A stretch of 6,379 nucleotides of DNA from an uncultured Clostridia bacterium (GCA_949289625.1 CASEPH010000116.1:1-6379); one strand, 5' to 3'; shown: positions 1 through 6,213, numbered from the stretch's first letter. Numbers and translations are program-made. Notes: generated by a model not told the origin, from the letters alone.

Positions 1-54
1 TTTTGTGGTTGCGGGGGCTGGACTTGAACCAACGACCTCCGGGTTATGAGCTGC
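1..54. repeat. Left copy of 54-bp terminal direct repeat (att-like)
   Basis: These 54 bases are identical to the last 54 bases of the window (6326-6379). They cover the 3' half of a tRNA-fMet gene plus four bases (CTGC) that do not fit the tRNA. Tyrosine integrases of elements often use a tRNA 3' end as their attachment core, which leaves a direct repeat at each end of the insertion. Because the repeat begins and ends exactly at the window edges, it could instead be the overlap of a circular contig or a k-mer graph overlap (54 would be k-1 for k=55). Confidence 0.85.
6..50 (-). tRNA. 3' half of tRNA-fMet(CAT), truncated at the anticodon loop
   Basis: Read on the minus strand, 50 to 6 gives the anticodon loop CTCATAA (anticodon CAT, bases 46-48 on the plus strand), a 3' anticodon stem beginning CCC as in initiator tRNA, a variable region, a T-arm with stem GTTGG/CCAGC around loop TTCAAGT, the acceptor 3' strand CCCCGCA, discriminator A and an encoded CCA. 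The 5' side does not continue as a tRNA. The bases before the loop (51-55) cannot pair with the CCCGG stem strand, and no D-arm is convincing. I therefore read it as a tRNA 3' fragment serving as an attachment-site copy, not a working gene. Confidence 0.75.
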
Positions 55-110
55 CGTCGGTTTCTCCATCCGCTGCGCCGCAGTGCTTTCCGGGCCGTTT
101 TGAGCCTAAA

Positions 111-184
111 ATTACCCAAAACCCGAAGGTTGTTCCTCTCTGCTCCACGGCGATTTTTAGCAATCCGGGTCAGGTTTTGGGTCG
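111..184. repeat. Arm-type-like GGGTC repeats, left side
   Basis: Two direct copies of GGGTC lie 12 bp apart: GGGTCA at 167-172 and GGGTCG at 179-184. Upstream, ACCCAAAACC (114-123) is a perfect 10-bp inverted match to GGTTTTGGGT (173-182). A second pair with the same spacing and near-identical sequence lies at 6215-6232, on the other side of the tRNA core if the ends are joined. Repeated short sites flanking a tRNA core are typical of the arm-binding sites of tyrosine integrases; that role is inferred here. Confidence 0.5.
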
Positions 185-434
185 CTTTTTAGAGGAGATA
201 TGACTCCGTTGGTAATGCAGGCCGTAACCCATACTGTCTCATCGGCCATTTTTTCTGCTGGCCGCACAAAAAGCGCTGGTAGTCCTGAAAACAACAACTG
301 GAGAAAGAGAATGGCGTTCCACTTTGACATGATCTGATCTAGGTCTCTCTTCCCGTGCCGGATGTGACGCAATGAGTATAATATTGGCTACTAATCAAGC
401 TGTTAAAATCTTTGGGCTTATCGAGAAGGAATGC

Positions 435-462
435 TTGCAGCGCAGGAAAAGAATGGTATAAT
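435..462 (+). promoter_or_regulatory. Probable sigma-A promoter of the gntR gene
   Basis: TTGCAG (435-440) and a perfect TATAAT (457-462) are separated by 16 bp. The start of transcription would fall near 469, giving a leader of about 94 bases before the regulator start codon. The leader contains a short hairpin (CCAACG 524-529 with CGTTGG 536-541) immediately before the ribosome binding site. Confidence 0.65.
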
Positions 463-562
463 AAAAATGTCCTAGTCGTAGATTGTTCTAAAAGGTACGG
501 TCATTCATTGGGCGGCTAGGCGGCCAACGGGAAAGCGTTGGACATCTGGAAGGAGAGCTGTC

Positions 563-1276
563 ATGGGGCAGAGGATCAAGAAGATCAATTTAAGTACCCA
601 GTTAATTGAAGCACTGACGGAACAAATCGAAAATAACGAACTTCATCCCGGGGAGAAGATCCCCAATGAAATAGAACTGTCGGAGTTCTTTTCAGTCAGT
701 CGAAACATCATGCGGGAAGCCATGAAAGTAATGGAGAGCTTTGGGATTCTGGAGTCAAAGGTGGGTAGCGGAACGTACATTTCGGAGAACGCCCTTGCGA
801 ACATCCACAGTATGCGCTTTTTCAATCGCCTCAAAATGAATACGCCGGTTAGAGAGGTCCTTGAGGCCAGACTGATCATCGAGCCCAATTTGACATACTA
901 CGCCTGTCTGCGGGCCAAGGACAGTGAGATCCAGACGCTGGAGCGCAGGGCGACGGAGACCGCAGAGGAGTGGCGGCACGGCAAATGTCCCAGAGAGGAT
1001 TTTGACTTTCACCTCCAGGTGGCGAAGATGGCACGAAATGAAATTATGGAAAGCCTGCTGGCTGCGCTGCTCAATCAGCTGAAGAACTCTGAATACTTAC
1101 AGGTAAACCAATACCTTGAGACAGATGAGATGGAGCATAAAATCAAAGAACACCTTCAAATATTAGGGGCACTGAAGAGACGAGATGCGCAGGAGGCACG
1201 GTCCGTCATGTATCAGCATCTATTTGAACGCGTACAGAAAATTGAAACAGCGTATAATATTGACCTTGCACTATGA
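563..1276 (+). CDS. GntR-family transcriptional regulator, FadR subfamily (FCD domain)
   Basis: A 237-residue cytoplasmic DNA-binding regulator, the usual length for the FadR subfamily. Residues about 10-75 form the winged helix, with the GntR signature PGEKIPNEIELSEFF, then SRNIMREAM in the recognition region and VGSGTYI in the wing. Residues about 95-225 form the all-helical FCD ligand domain. The metal-site pattern is present: D146 and H150, then H197 and H219, whose 22-residue spacing matches metal-binding FCD proteins. Such proteins usually bind organic acids or amino-acid derivatives and dissociate from operators. The start at 563 is supported by GGAAGGAG at 548-555. It has its own promoter and terminator and lies directly upstream, in the same direction, of the symporter-dehydrogenase operon. 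It most likely controls that operon through the palindrome at 1411-1445. The ligand is unknown. Confidence 0.92.
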   Translation: MGQRIKKINLSTQLIEALTEQIENNELHPGEKIPNEIELSEFFSVSRNIMREAMKVMESFGILESKVGSGTYISENALANIHSMRFFNRLKMNTPVREVLEARLIIEPNLTYYACLRAKDSEIQTLERRATETAEEWRHGKCPREDFDFHLQVAKMARNEIMESLLAALLNQLKNSEYLQVNQYLETDEMEHKIKEHLQILGALKRRDAQEARSVMYQHLFERVQKIETAYNIDLAL

Positions 1277-1303
1277 GTTTGACAAGTGCTTGGCAGAGAG
1301 CGG

Positions 1304-1339
1304 CACTGGTATGTGGAGTTCACATACCAGTGTTTTTTT
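1304..1339 (+). terminator. Strong intrinsic terminator after the gntR gene
   Basis: A perfect 12-bp stem (CACTGGTATGTG 1304-1315 with CACATACCAGTG 1321-1332) and a GAGTT loop are followed directly by seven T residues (1333-1339). It separates the regulator from the downstream operon, which has its own promoter. Confidence 0.92.
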
Positions 1340-1405
1340 GACAGGCAGAAATAAATTGAATTGGGTTCATGCATCACTTGTTTTTATAAAAATTGAATCT
1401 GCTAC

Positions 1406-1434
1406 TTGAAAAATTTGTTTAATTATAGTATAAT
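1406..1434 (+). promoter_or_regulatory. Promoter of the symporter-dehydrogenase operon
   Basis: TTGAAA (1406-1411), an ideal 17-bp spacer and a perfect TATAAT (1429-1434) form a strong sigma-A type promoter. Transcription would start near 1441, giving a leader of roughly 157 bases before the symporter. The spacer and -10 box are embedded in a long palindrome, so the promoter is probably repressor-controlled. Confidence 0.8.
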
Positions 1435-1445
1435 TAAACAAATTT
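1411..1445. promoter_or_regulatory. 35-bp perfect palindrome, probable operator
   Basis: AAATTTGTTTAATTATA (1411-1427) and its exact reverse complement (1429-1445) surround a single G at 1428. The right half contains the -10 box and the left half fills the spacer and touches the -35 box, so a bound dimer would block RNA polymerase. The upstream FadR-type regulator is the obvious candidate. The site is longer and more AT-rich than the short TNGTNNNACNA-like sites usual for that subfamily, so this pairing is inferred. The symmetry also creates a TATAAT on the minus strand (1422-1427), but without a matching -35 box. Confidence 0.7.
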
Positions 1446-1531
1446 AGGCGTTGTGGCCATTTTTAATCAATACACTAATCTGCGCCGTGTGCTTCAACCA
1501 TATCGTACGGATCGCATCCATTAGGAGGGAG

Positions 1532-1588
1532 ATGATTCAGGAGACGACTGCGAGAAATTCAGGAGACGAGTTTATGTCGAAAAGGTAG
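1532..1588 (+). CDS. Possible 18-codon leader ORF upstream of the symporter
   Basis: ATG at 1532 follows AGGAGG (1523-1528) and opens an 18-residue ORF (MIQETTARNSGDEFMSKR) ending in TAG at 1586-1588. The stop codon overlaps the AGGAGGG ribosome binding site of the symporter, an arrangement suited to translational coupling. The ORF contains a 13-bp direct repeat, ATTCAGGAGACGA, at 1535-1547 and 1557-1569, and each copy includes an AGGAG. The spacing from AGGAGG to the ATG is short (3 bases), and the peptide has no run of one amino acid that would suggest attenuation. It may be chance. Confidence 0.35.
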   Translation: MIQETTARNSGDEFMSKR

Positions 1589-1597
1589 GAGGGAAAT

Positions 1598-3013
1598 ATG
1601 AGTACAAATATCGCAATTATTGTGGCCACCTTGTTGGTGATTGCTGCGACCATTATTCCAACATACCTCATCAACAACCGGCAGAAGACGACGGAATCGG
1701 ACTGGGCGATTGCCGATAGAAGCCTGCCGCTGTATGTAGTCGTTGGCACACAGTTTGCTAGTGCCATGGGCGGCGGCATTCTAGTGGCTCATGTGGGAAA
1801 TGCCTATAACCTGGGGGTTGGCCATTTCCTCTATGGCATTCTTGGATGTGTCCCGTTCCTGATTATCATGGTGATCGCAAAGTGGCTGCGCCACAACAAC
1901 TACACCACCATCCCGGAGATCCTGCGCACCTTTACCAATAATAACAAGGTCGTCACCGTGGTGGCCGCGCTGATGACACTGATCGTCCCCTTTGGCTGGG
2001 TGACGTCCCAGATTACGGCCTTTGGCAATATCTACGCCAGCTTAACCGGGATTGATTACAACATTCTCTGTATTGCGTTTGCTGTTCTGGGACTGCTGTT
2101 TGTCATGCCCTCTGGCCTGAAGACCGTTGCGTGGACGGATTTCATCTTTTCCTGCTTCATGTGTGTGATCTGTGTGATCTGCATCATCTATGTGACGGGC
2201 CTGGGCGGGGGCATTGGAAGCATCGTTTCCTCTCTGAACGCACAGGACCCTGATTTGTTGAGTTTGTCCGGCTCTCTGGTGGACAAGATCGGTATTCCTA
2301 CGGCGCTGTTGTGGATATTCTCCGTGCTGCCCGGCGGCCTGACGAACCAAGTCTACTATCAGCGTGTCTGCGCAATCGACGACGAGAAGAAGGTCAACAA
2401 GTCTCTGATCCTATCATTTATTACCACCACACTGAGCTTTGTGTGGGCGGTTTATATGGGCTTGTCCATCCGTGCCATCAACCCAGATGTGGGCGACGCG
2501 CCTACTGCATGGTTTATGGGGCAGCTGCCGCTGGTCCTTCTGGCCTTGTTTGCGGCATTGATTTTCGCAACCATGATGTCTACAGCCAGCTCTGGTATTC
2601 AGACAGCTGTCATGAATATCACCCGGGACATCCTGCCTATTGTTGCGCCCGGCATGGATGATAGGAAGACGCTGAAGATTTCTCGTGGCCTGTCCTTGGC
2701 GCTGATGATCCTCGCCATTCTGATGTGCCTGGTGTTTACGGATACGCTGACTTGGCTGACTGCCACCTATGCCTATTCCGCAGCTACACTGGCCTGCCCG
2801 ATTTTTGTCAGCTATGCTTTCCGCAAGAAAAAATTCATTACAACCCCCGGCGTTATCGCGGGTATGGTTGCTGGCCTGGTCGGATGCCTGGTCGGGACAA
2901 TCCTGGAGACGCCTATCAGTTATGCCGCTGTCGGAATCGGCTTTTCTTTGGTTGCCATGCTGGTCGTCTGCGCTTTCACCAGGGGTAAGGGCGCTGTCCA
3001 GTTGGATAACTGA
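1598..3013 (+). CDS. Sodium:solute symporter family (SSS) transporter
   Basis: A 471-residue, strongly hydrophobic inner-membrane protein with about 13 predicted membrane spans, normal for the SSS family (PutP, PanF, SGLT relatives). It would use the sodium gradient to import a solute. Recognisable family features are ADRSLPLYVVVGTQFASAMGGG (39-60) at the first core helix, SGLKTVAWTDFIFS (172-185), NQVYYQRVCAIDDEKKVNKS (250-269) before the following span, and ATMMSTASSGIQT (324-336). In the last of these, S328 and T329 align with the Na2-site Ser-Thr of PutP. The start at 1598 has a close AGGAGGG (1587-1593). It is the first gene of an operon with the dehydrogenase 77 bp downstream. The substrate cannot be read from sequence; the neighbour suggests an amino acid or opine-like compound. 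Confidence 0.9.
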   Translation: MSTNIAIIVATLLVIAATIIPTYLINNRQKTTESDWAIADRSLPLYVVVGTQFASAMGGGILVAHVGNAYNLGVGHFLYGILGCVPFLIIMVIAKWLRHNNYTTIPEILRTFTNNNKVVTVVAALMTLIVPFGWVTSQITAFGNIYASLTGIDYNILCIAFAVLGLLFVMPSGLKTVAWTDFIFSCFMCVICVICIIYVTGLGGGIGSIVSSLNAQDPDLLSLSGSLVDKIGIPTALLWIFSVLPGGLTNQVYYQRVCAIDDEKKVNKSLILSFITTTLSFVWAVYMGLSIRAINPDVGDAPTAWFMGQLPLVLLALFAALIFATMMSTASSGIQTAVMNITRDILPIVAPGMDDRKTLKISRGLSLALMILAILMCLVFTDTLTWLTATYAYSAATLACPIFVSYAFRKKKFITTPGVIAGMVAGLVGCLVGTILETPISYAAVGIGFSLVAMLVVCAFTRGKGAVQLDN

Positions 3014-3028
3014 GCGTGATCTCTGCAA

Positions 3029-3058
3029 AAACGGAGCCCCCTCTCGGAGCATCCGTTT
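3029..3058 (+). other. Intercistronic hairpin between symporter and dehydrogenase genes
   Basis: AAACGGA (3029-3035) pairs with TCCGTTT (3052-3058) across a 16-base loop. No T-run follows, so it is not a clear terminator. It could stabilise the upstream message or tune the level of the downstream gene. Confidence 0.35.
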
Positions 3059-3090
3059 GAAACACATATTTTGAAAGGGGCACTGATTTT

Positions 3091-4209
3091 ATGGTTGAGA
3101 AAAATCGCTGGGCAATCATCGGGGCAGGCAATGGCGGTCAGGCTCTGGCGGCATATCTGAGCAATCAAGGCCTGATTATTCAGATGTATGAGTCCGACGC
3201 GACGGAGGATCTGAGAAGGACCATTGACACCCTGAATGAAACTAAGAAGATTGAGCTGAATGGCCGGGAGAACTGTACCGGAACAATCGAATTCATTACC
3301 TCTGATATGGGAAAGGCAATTACCGGTGCAGAGGTAATTTTGGTCACGTTGCCCTCACAGTTCCACAAGGGAATCGCCGAAAAGATGGCCCCCTACGTAA
3401 ATGAAGACCAAGTGGTGATTCTGAATCCCATTGCGCCCCTGGGCCCCATTGAGTTCAAAAAGGCTCTGGAGGATAATGGAAACAAAAAGGCGATTACATT
3501 GGCAGGCAGCTGCACCCTGTTGTTTGCGGCACGTCTGGAGGAGACCGGACGAGTTCACGTCAGCGGCAAGAAAGACGAGGTTAGCATTGCGGCTTTCCCT
3601 GGGAGCCAGAACGATGCGGTCGAGGCCTTGACAAAGCCCTATTTCCCGGAGTTCAAATATGTCAAAAATATTCTGAATGTGTCGTTTGACAACCTCAATT
3701 TTGAATTCCATCCCGGTCCGGCCCTGCTGTATTTAGCCAAGCTGGAAAAGAAAGAGGACTTTGAATACTATCACGGATTCACACCTGGGCAGATCAAAGT
3801 CGTGGAGGCCATTGATAAGGAGCGTATGGAACTGTGCCGGATTTACCAGGTAGATGCACAGGATGTGAGGACAGCGTTCCTATCCATGTATCCGGATCCA
3901 GAGTTGGAGGACAAGGACCTCTATACAATCATCACCCATGCCAAATGCTATGACGGATTGAAAGCGCCCAGTTCTGGTGTGTTATCTAAAATTCGGTATT
4001 TCACGGAGGATGTCCCCTATTCCCTGGTGGCCATCCAGGCCCTTGCCAAAATCGCCAAGGTGGAGACGCCGGTGATCGACAGCGTTGTGACACTGGTCCG
4101 TACGCTGGTGGAGCCCGCCCTGCCGGAGGGGCGCACTATGAAAGAATTGGGCTTCACCGAAGATACCACGGTGGAAGATGTCATTGCCATGTGCGATGGA
4201 AATATGTAA
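3091..4209 (+). CDS. NAD/NADP octopine/nopaline dehydrogenase family protein (opine dehydrogenase-like)
   Basis: A 372-residue cytosolic protein of full family length. Residues 1-190 are a Rossmann domain with the dinucleotide loop GAGNGG (11-16) near the N-terminus. Residues about 195-372 are the helical octopine-dehydrogenase domain. It keeps the two catalytic signatures: NVSFDNLNFEFHP with H207-P208, and RYFTEDVP (302-309) with D307, matching the His-Asp pair of opine dehydrogenases. Family members couple a 2-oxo acid to the amine of an amino acid with NAD(P)H, or run in reverse to split opines. The exact substrate is unknown, and in gut Clostridia many members are uncharacterised. The start at 3091 has GAAAGGGG (3073-3080) at about 10 bases, weaker than its neighbour's site. 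The stop is followed by a weak hairpin. Confidence 0.87.
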   Translation: MVEKNRWAIIGAGNGGQALAAYLSNQGLIIQMYESDATEDLRRTIDTLNETKKIELNGRENCTGTIEFITSDMGKAITGAEVILVTLPSQFHKGIAEKMAPYVNEDQVVILNPIAPLGPIEFKKALEDNGNKKAITLAGSCTLLFAARLEETGRVHVSGKKDEVSIAAFPGSQNDAVEALTKPYFPEFKYVKNILNVSFDNLNFEFHPGPALLYLAKLEKKEDFEYYHGFTPGQIKVVEAIDKERMELCRIYQVDAQDVRTAFLSMYPDPELEDKDLYTIITHAKCYDGLKAPSSGVLSKIRYFTEDVPYSLVAIQALAKIAKVETPVIDSVVTLVRTLVEPALPEGRTMKELGFTEDTTVEDVIAMCDGNM

Positions 4210-4216
4210 AGAGCCG

Positions 4217-4236
4217 TGAGATAAAACACGATCTCA
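4217..4236 (+). terminator. Weak hairpin after the dehydrogenase gene
   Basis: TGAGAT (4217-4222) and ATCTCA (4231-4236) form a 6-bp stem 8 bases after the stop codon. There is no T-run directly after it; a TTTTTCT lies about 28 bases further on. It is the only nearby candidate for the end of the operon, and it is not a convincing intrinsic terminator. Confidence 0.3.
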
Positions 4237-4435
4237 GAGTTACGTAGGAATCGCGTCGGCAAGTTTTTCTAACCGGAGGCGCTTTCTGTCCTTCGCTCAC
4301 GGGTTGAAGGCAAAAGCAATGGCACCAACAGATGCAGCTACGAGATGAATAAATAGGGAGACTTCCCTCTACTCAAAACGAGGAGGAAATATCCCCTTCT
4401 CTTGTGGCGTTCGCCTGATATCACCCCCAATAAAT

Positions 4436-4477
4436 ATACAGCGCCTATTGCATTTCCAGAGGCAATAGGCGCTGTAT
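4436..4477. repeat. 16-bp perfect inverted repeat
   Basis: ATACAGCGCCTATTGC (4436-4451) and GCAATAGGCGCTGTAT (4462-4477) enclose a 10-base loop. The flanks are AT-rich on both sides without a clean T-run, so it may be a weak bidirectional terminator or part of a small repeat. It lies just beyond the broken end of the kinase gene. Confidence 0.6.
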
Positions 4478-4486
4478 GTTATTGTA

Positions 4487-4515
4487 AATGAAAACCACCG
4501 GTTGTGTCGGTGGTT
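4487..4515 (-). terminator. Probable minus-strand terminator near the kinase remnant
   Basis: AACCACCG (4493-4500) pairs with CGGTGGTT (4508-4515) around a 7-base loop. Read on the minus strand, the stem runs into TTTTCATTT. It lies just past the point where the kinase sensor sequence breaks off and would end that transcript. Confidence 0.55.
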
Positions 4516-4524
4516 CCAAAAAGT

Positions 4525-5614
4525 TTTAGCTAAGGGCGTCAGGTCTGTGATGTTGTTGCCGCTGAGCCGCAAATCATACAGGTTGATCATGTACTTTAGA
4601 TCCTGGATGTCCGCGCATGTCAGGCCTATGTCCTGAAGGTTTAGCTTCCGCAGATCGGTAGAATATTCCTGTCCGATGATGGTGATGAAGGAAACCTCCG
4701 CTTCCAGCTGGGGACGGTCATTGCTACCGCCCCCTCCGCCAGACACAGGCGTGCTGCCTCCGCCCAGAGCCATGCCCACGCTGATCGCCACAACGACTAG
4801 CGTCACGATGCCCACGATGAGGACAGGCTTTGCCTTTTTCTGCTTCGGGGGGGGCGTCGCCGCGCCGCCGGAGACGGGCACCTCCACCACTTGCTGGGAC
4901 TCGATGGCATCCAGGAACTCGGCCGCGCTTTGGAACCGATCCTCCGGCTGGACGGCAAGACCCTTCAAAATCGCTTTGTCCAGATATTCCGGGATGTCGA
5001 TGCCGCACTGGGAGACGGGCACCAGGTCATCATGTTCCAGCCGTTCCAGCGCCTCGGGCGGCAGAAAGCCGGTGATGGCGGCGTAGAAGCAAACCGCGCA
5101 GGAATAGACGTCGGTGAAGGGGCCCTGGTGGCTCCGGCGGATGTACTGCTCCTTCGGCGCGTAGCCCACTTTCAGGATGACGTCCAGGCTCTTGGACTTG
5201 TCGCCGATGGAATACCGGGCGGAGCCAAAATCCAGCAGCTTCACCATGCCGTCCTTGGTGATGTAGATGTTGTCCGGGGTGACATCACGATGGATGAAGC
5301 CCTCCGCATGGACCGCTGTCAGCGCTCGCAGTACCGGGATCATCACGTTCAGGGCCTCTTCCACGCTGACCTTTCCTCCGTGATTGGCAATGTAGGGCTT
5401 GAAGGAAATGCCCTCGATGTAGTCCGCGACGAAGTAGGACGTGTCGTTTTCGTCAAAGTAGTCGGTGGCACCGGCAATGTTGGGCTGGCCCATGAACTTT
5501 GCCAGGGTCCGGGCCTCCTCCCTCTGCCAAATCGAACCCGCAGTACGGGCAGGGGGCCTCCGTGGCCTCCCGCGCCTGAAAGCAGTTGTAGCAGAGATTT
5601 TTCTGTTCAGCCAT
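4525..5614 (-). pseudogene. Decayed membrane Ser/Thr protein kinase with leucine-rich sensor
   Basis: The start codon at 5614 follows AAGGGA and opens a 53-codon frame encoding a zinc ribbon (C8, C11, C22, C25 in LCYNCF and PCPYCGF). Around 5516-5526 the sequence jumps out of frame into kinase homology beginning EEARTLAKFMGQPN. The glycine loop and the VAIK lysine region, on the order of 100 residues, are missing. The second frame (ATG at 5493) has the catalytic loop HRDVTPDN, the DFG motif, GYAPKEQY and GPFTDVY, a membrane span about 24 residues long, a glycine linker (SGGGGGS), and one to two leucine-rich repeats (LYDLRLSGNNITDLTPLA). The repeats stop abruptly near 4525. Without an N-lobe it cannot bind ATP normally. 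The intact family members are membrane sensor kinases. An assembly chimera is an alternative explanation for the breaks. Confidence 0.85.
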
Positions 5615-5652
5615 ATCGTCCCTTCACATGAAACTGCCTGGTCGATAAAACG

Positions 5653-5681
5653 ATTTTAGTTGCTTTCCTGGAGTAACTCAA
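5653..5681 (-). promoter_or_regulatory. Probable promoter of the kinase pseudogene
   Basis: On the minus strand TTGAGT (5681-5676) and TAAAAT (5658-5653) are separated by exactly 17 bp, about 40 bases upstream of the zinc-ribbon start codon. The remnant may therefore still be transcribed. Confidence 0.5.
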
Positions 5682-5689
5682 GTTTGCTG

Positions 5690-6055
5690 TTTGCATTGTA
5701 TCGGGGTGTTGTTTTCCTGCCTTACGACAGGGCAAGCATCGCGTCGGGCTATACGCCGGGTGCTGTTCCGGGCAGAAGCCCGGACCCACTTTAGGCGGTC
5801 TGTGGGCCGAAGGGCAGAGAGAAGAAAATGGGCTTTGCCTGTCGCCGGAATTACGATGCCGTTGACAAAGAGGGCGCCGTCCCCCGGAGGTCAGAGAAAA
5901 CCGCCCCTGTTTGGCCATGTGGGCCGCTGTGTCGGACAAATGGGGGCGGGGAGGCATCCATGCCCACAAAACCCAGCCTCAGCCCTTGTTGGGGCTGTGT
6001 GGCGAAAGAACGAGACACCTCACACCTGCATTGGCCTTCTTCCTCAAATGGCAAG
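5690..6055. other. GC-rich stretch of unknown nature
   Basis: About 365 bases in which several frames on both strands lack stops simply because of GC content, with overlapping reading frames that have poor start sites and odd composition (many Arg, Pro, Gly, Cys). None is a believable gene. It contains stable hairpins, for example TCCGGGC-AGAA-GCCCGGA (5767-5784) and CAGCCC/GGGCTG (5980-5997). It sits between the kinase promoter and the integrase remnant. It may be element DNA fused to the integrase tail by deletion, or it may hold a structured RNA; I cannot tell. Confidence 0.4.
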
Positions 6056-6136
6056 ATGACTTATGCTCACGTCACAACAGCGGCCCAGAAGGAGGCGGCC
6101 AGGACCATGGAGAAGGTCCTGACGGCGGCAATCTGA
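6056..6136 (+). pseudogene. C-terminal remnant of a tyrosine-type integrase
   Basis: The last 26 codons read MTYAHVTTAAQKEAARTM and continue to TGA at 6134-6136. This matches the end of phage/ICE-type tyrosine recombinases: the pattern T-x-x-x-Y-x-H-V holds the nucleophilic tyrosine (codon 6062-6064), followed by the helix that packs on a neighbouring subunit. Upstream in the same frame there is no recombinase sequence: the Arg-His-Arg catalytic residues and the DNA-binding domains are absent. More than 90% of a typical 350-400 residue integrase is therefore missing. Its place beside a terminator, arm-like repeats and a tRNA 3' end is the normal place for an integrase gene, which supports the call despite its short length. 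Confidence 0.72.
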
Positions 6137-6167
6137 AAGCGAAAAAATAATCCCAAACAGCAGGATA

Positions 6168-6205
6168 GCCTTGGCGCGGAATAGCTGCGCCAAGGCACGT
6201 TTTTT
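6168..6205 (+). terminator. Intrinsic terminator after the integrase remnant
   Basis: A perfect 10-bp stem (GCCTTGGCGC 6168-6177 with GCGCCAAGGC 6187-6196), a 9-base loop, then ACG and six T residues (6200-6205). It lies 32 bases after the integrase stop codon. Confidence 0.88.
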
Positions 6206-6213
6206 GCCCCGTA

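Larger units (their letters stand above)
55..562. other. Gene-poor left flank, no convincing gene
   Basis: About 500 bases with no recognisable protein. They hold the tRNA-adjacent arm-like repeats (111-184) and the gntR promoter and leader (435-562). One short plus-strand ORF (200-337, 45 codons, starting MTPLVMQAV) has a purine-rich AGAGGAGA just upstream but with spacing too short for a good ribosome binding site. It resembles nothing I know, and I do not call it a gene. A TATAAT at 377-382 lacks a matching -35 box, and a TTGACA at 324-329 lacks a -10 at the right distance. Confidence 0.5.
4210..4524. other. Intergenic stretch with hairpins, no gene seen
   Basis: Between the dehydrogenase stop and the kinase remnant I see no coding region. 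The minus-strand kinase frame stays open through here (down to 4369), but its residues after LTPLAK (about 4525) no longer look like a leucine-rich repeat and run straight through two hairpins. That suggests read-through of foreign sequence. A small inverted repeat, AGGGA/TCCCT, lies near 4356-4370. Confidence 0.5.

Noticed and set aside
1..90. A complete functional tRNA at the left end (or across the joined ends)
   Set aside because: The bases 5' of the anticodon loop do not pair with the CCCGG stem strand and no D-arm forms. The acceptor match TGCGGCG has a mismatch and is probably chance.
3..203. Plus-strand ORF starting MWLRGLDLNQRPPGYEL
   Set aside because: The first part is the antisense translation of the tRNA 3' half, a well-known source of false ORFs. 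The rest runs into the arm-like repeats with no domain.
157..372. Minus-strand 71-residue ORF
   Set aside because: No ribosome binding site or family resemblance, and it ends inside the repeat region.
324..382. TTGACA and TATAAT as a promoter
   Set aside because: They are 47 bp apart, far from the usual 16-18, and neither has a partner at the right distance.
2414..3067. Minus-strand 217-residue ORF opposite the symporter
   Set aside because: Its composition is rich in Gln, Arg, His and Asp, typical of an antisense shadow, and it lies over a convincing membrane transporter.
4891..5631. Plus-strand 246-residue ORF
   Set aside because: It is antisense to the kinase pseudogene; the minus strand shows clear HRD, DFG and zinc-ribbon motifs, so this is a GC-driven shadow.
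5828..6055. Upstream part of the 102-residue frame leading into the integrase tail
   Set aside because: Only the residues from 6056 on resemble an integrase. The upstream part has no recombinase motif and no ribosome binding site at its ATG, so it was not called as one gene.
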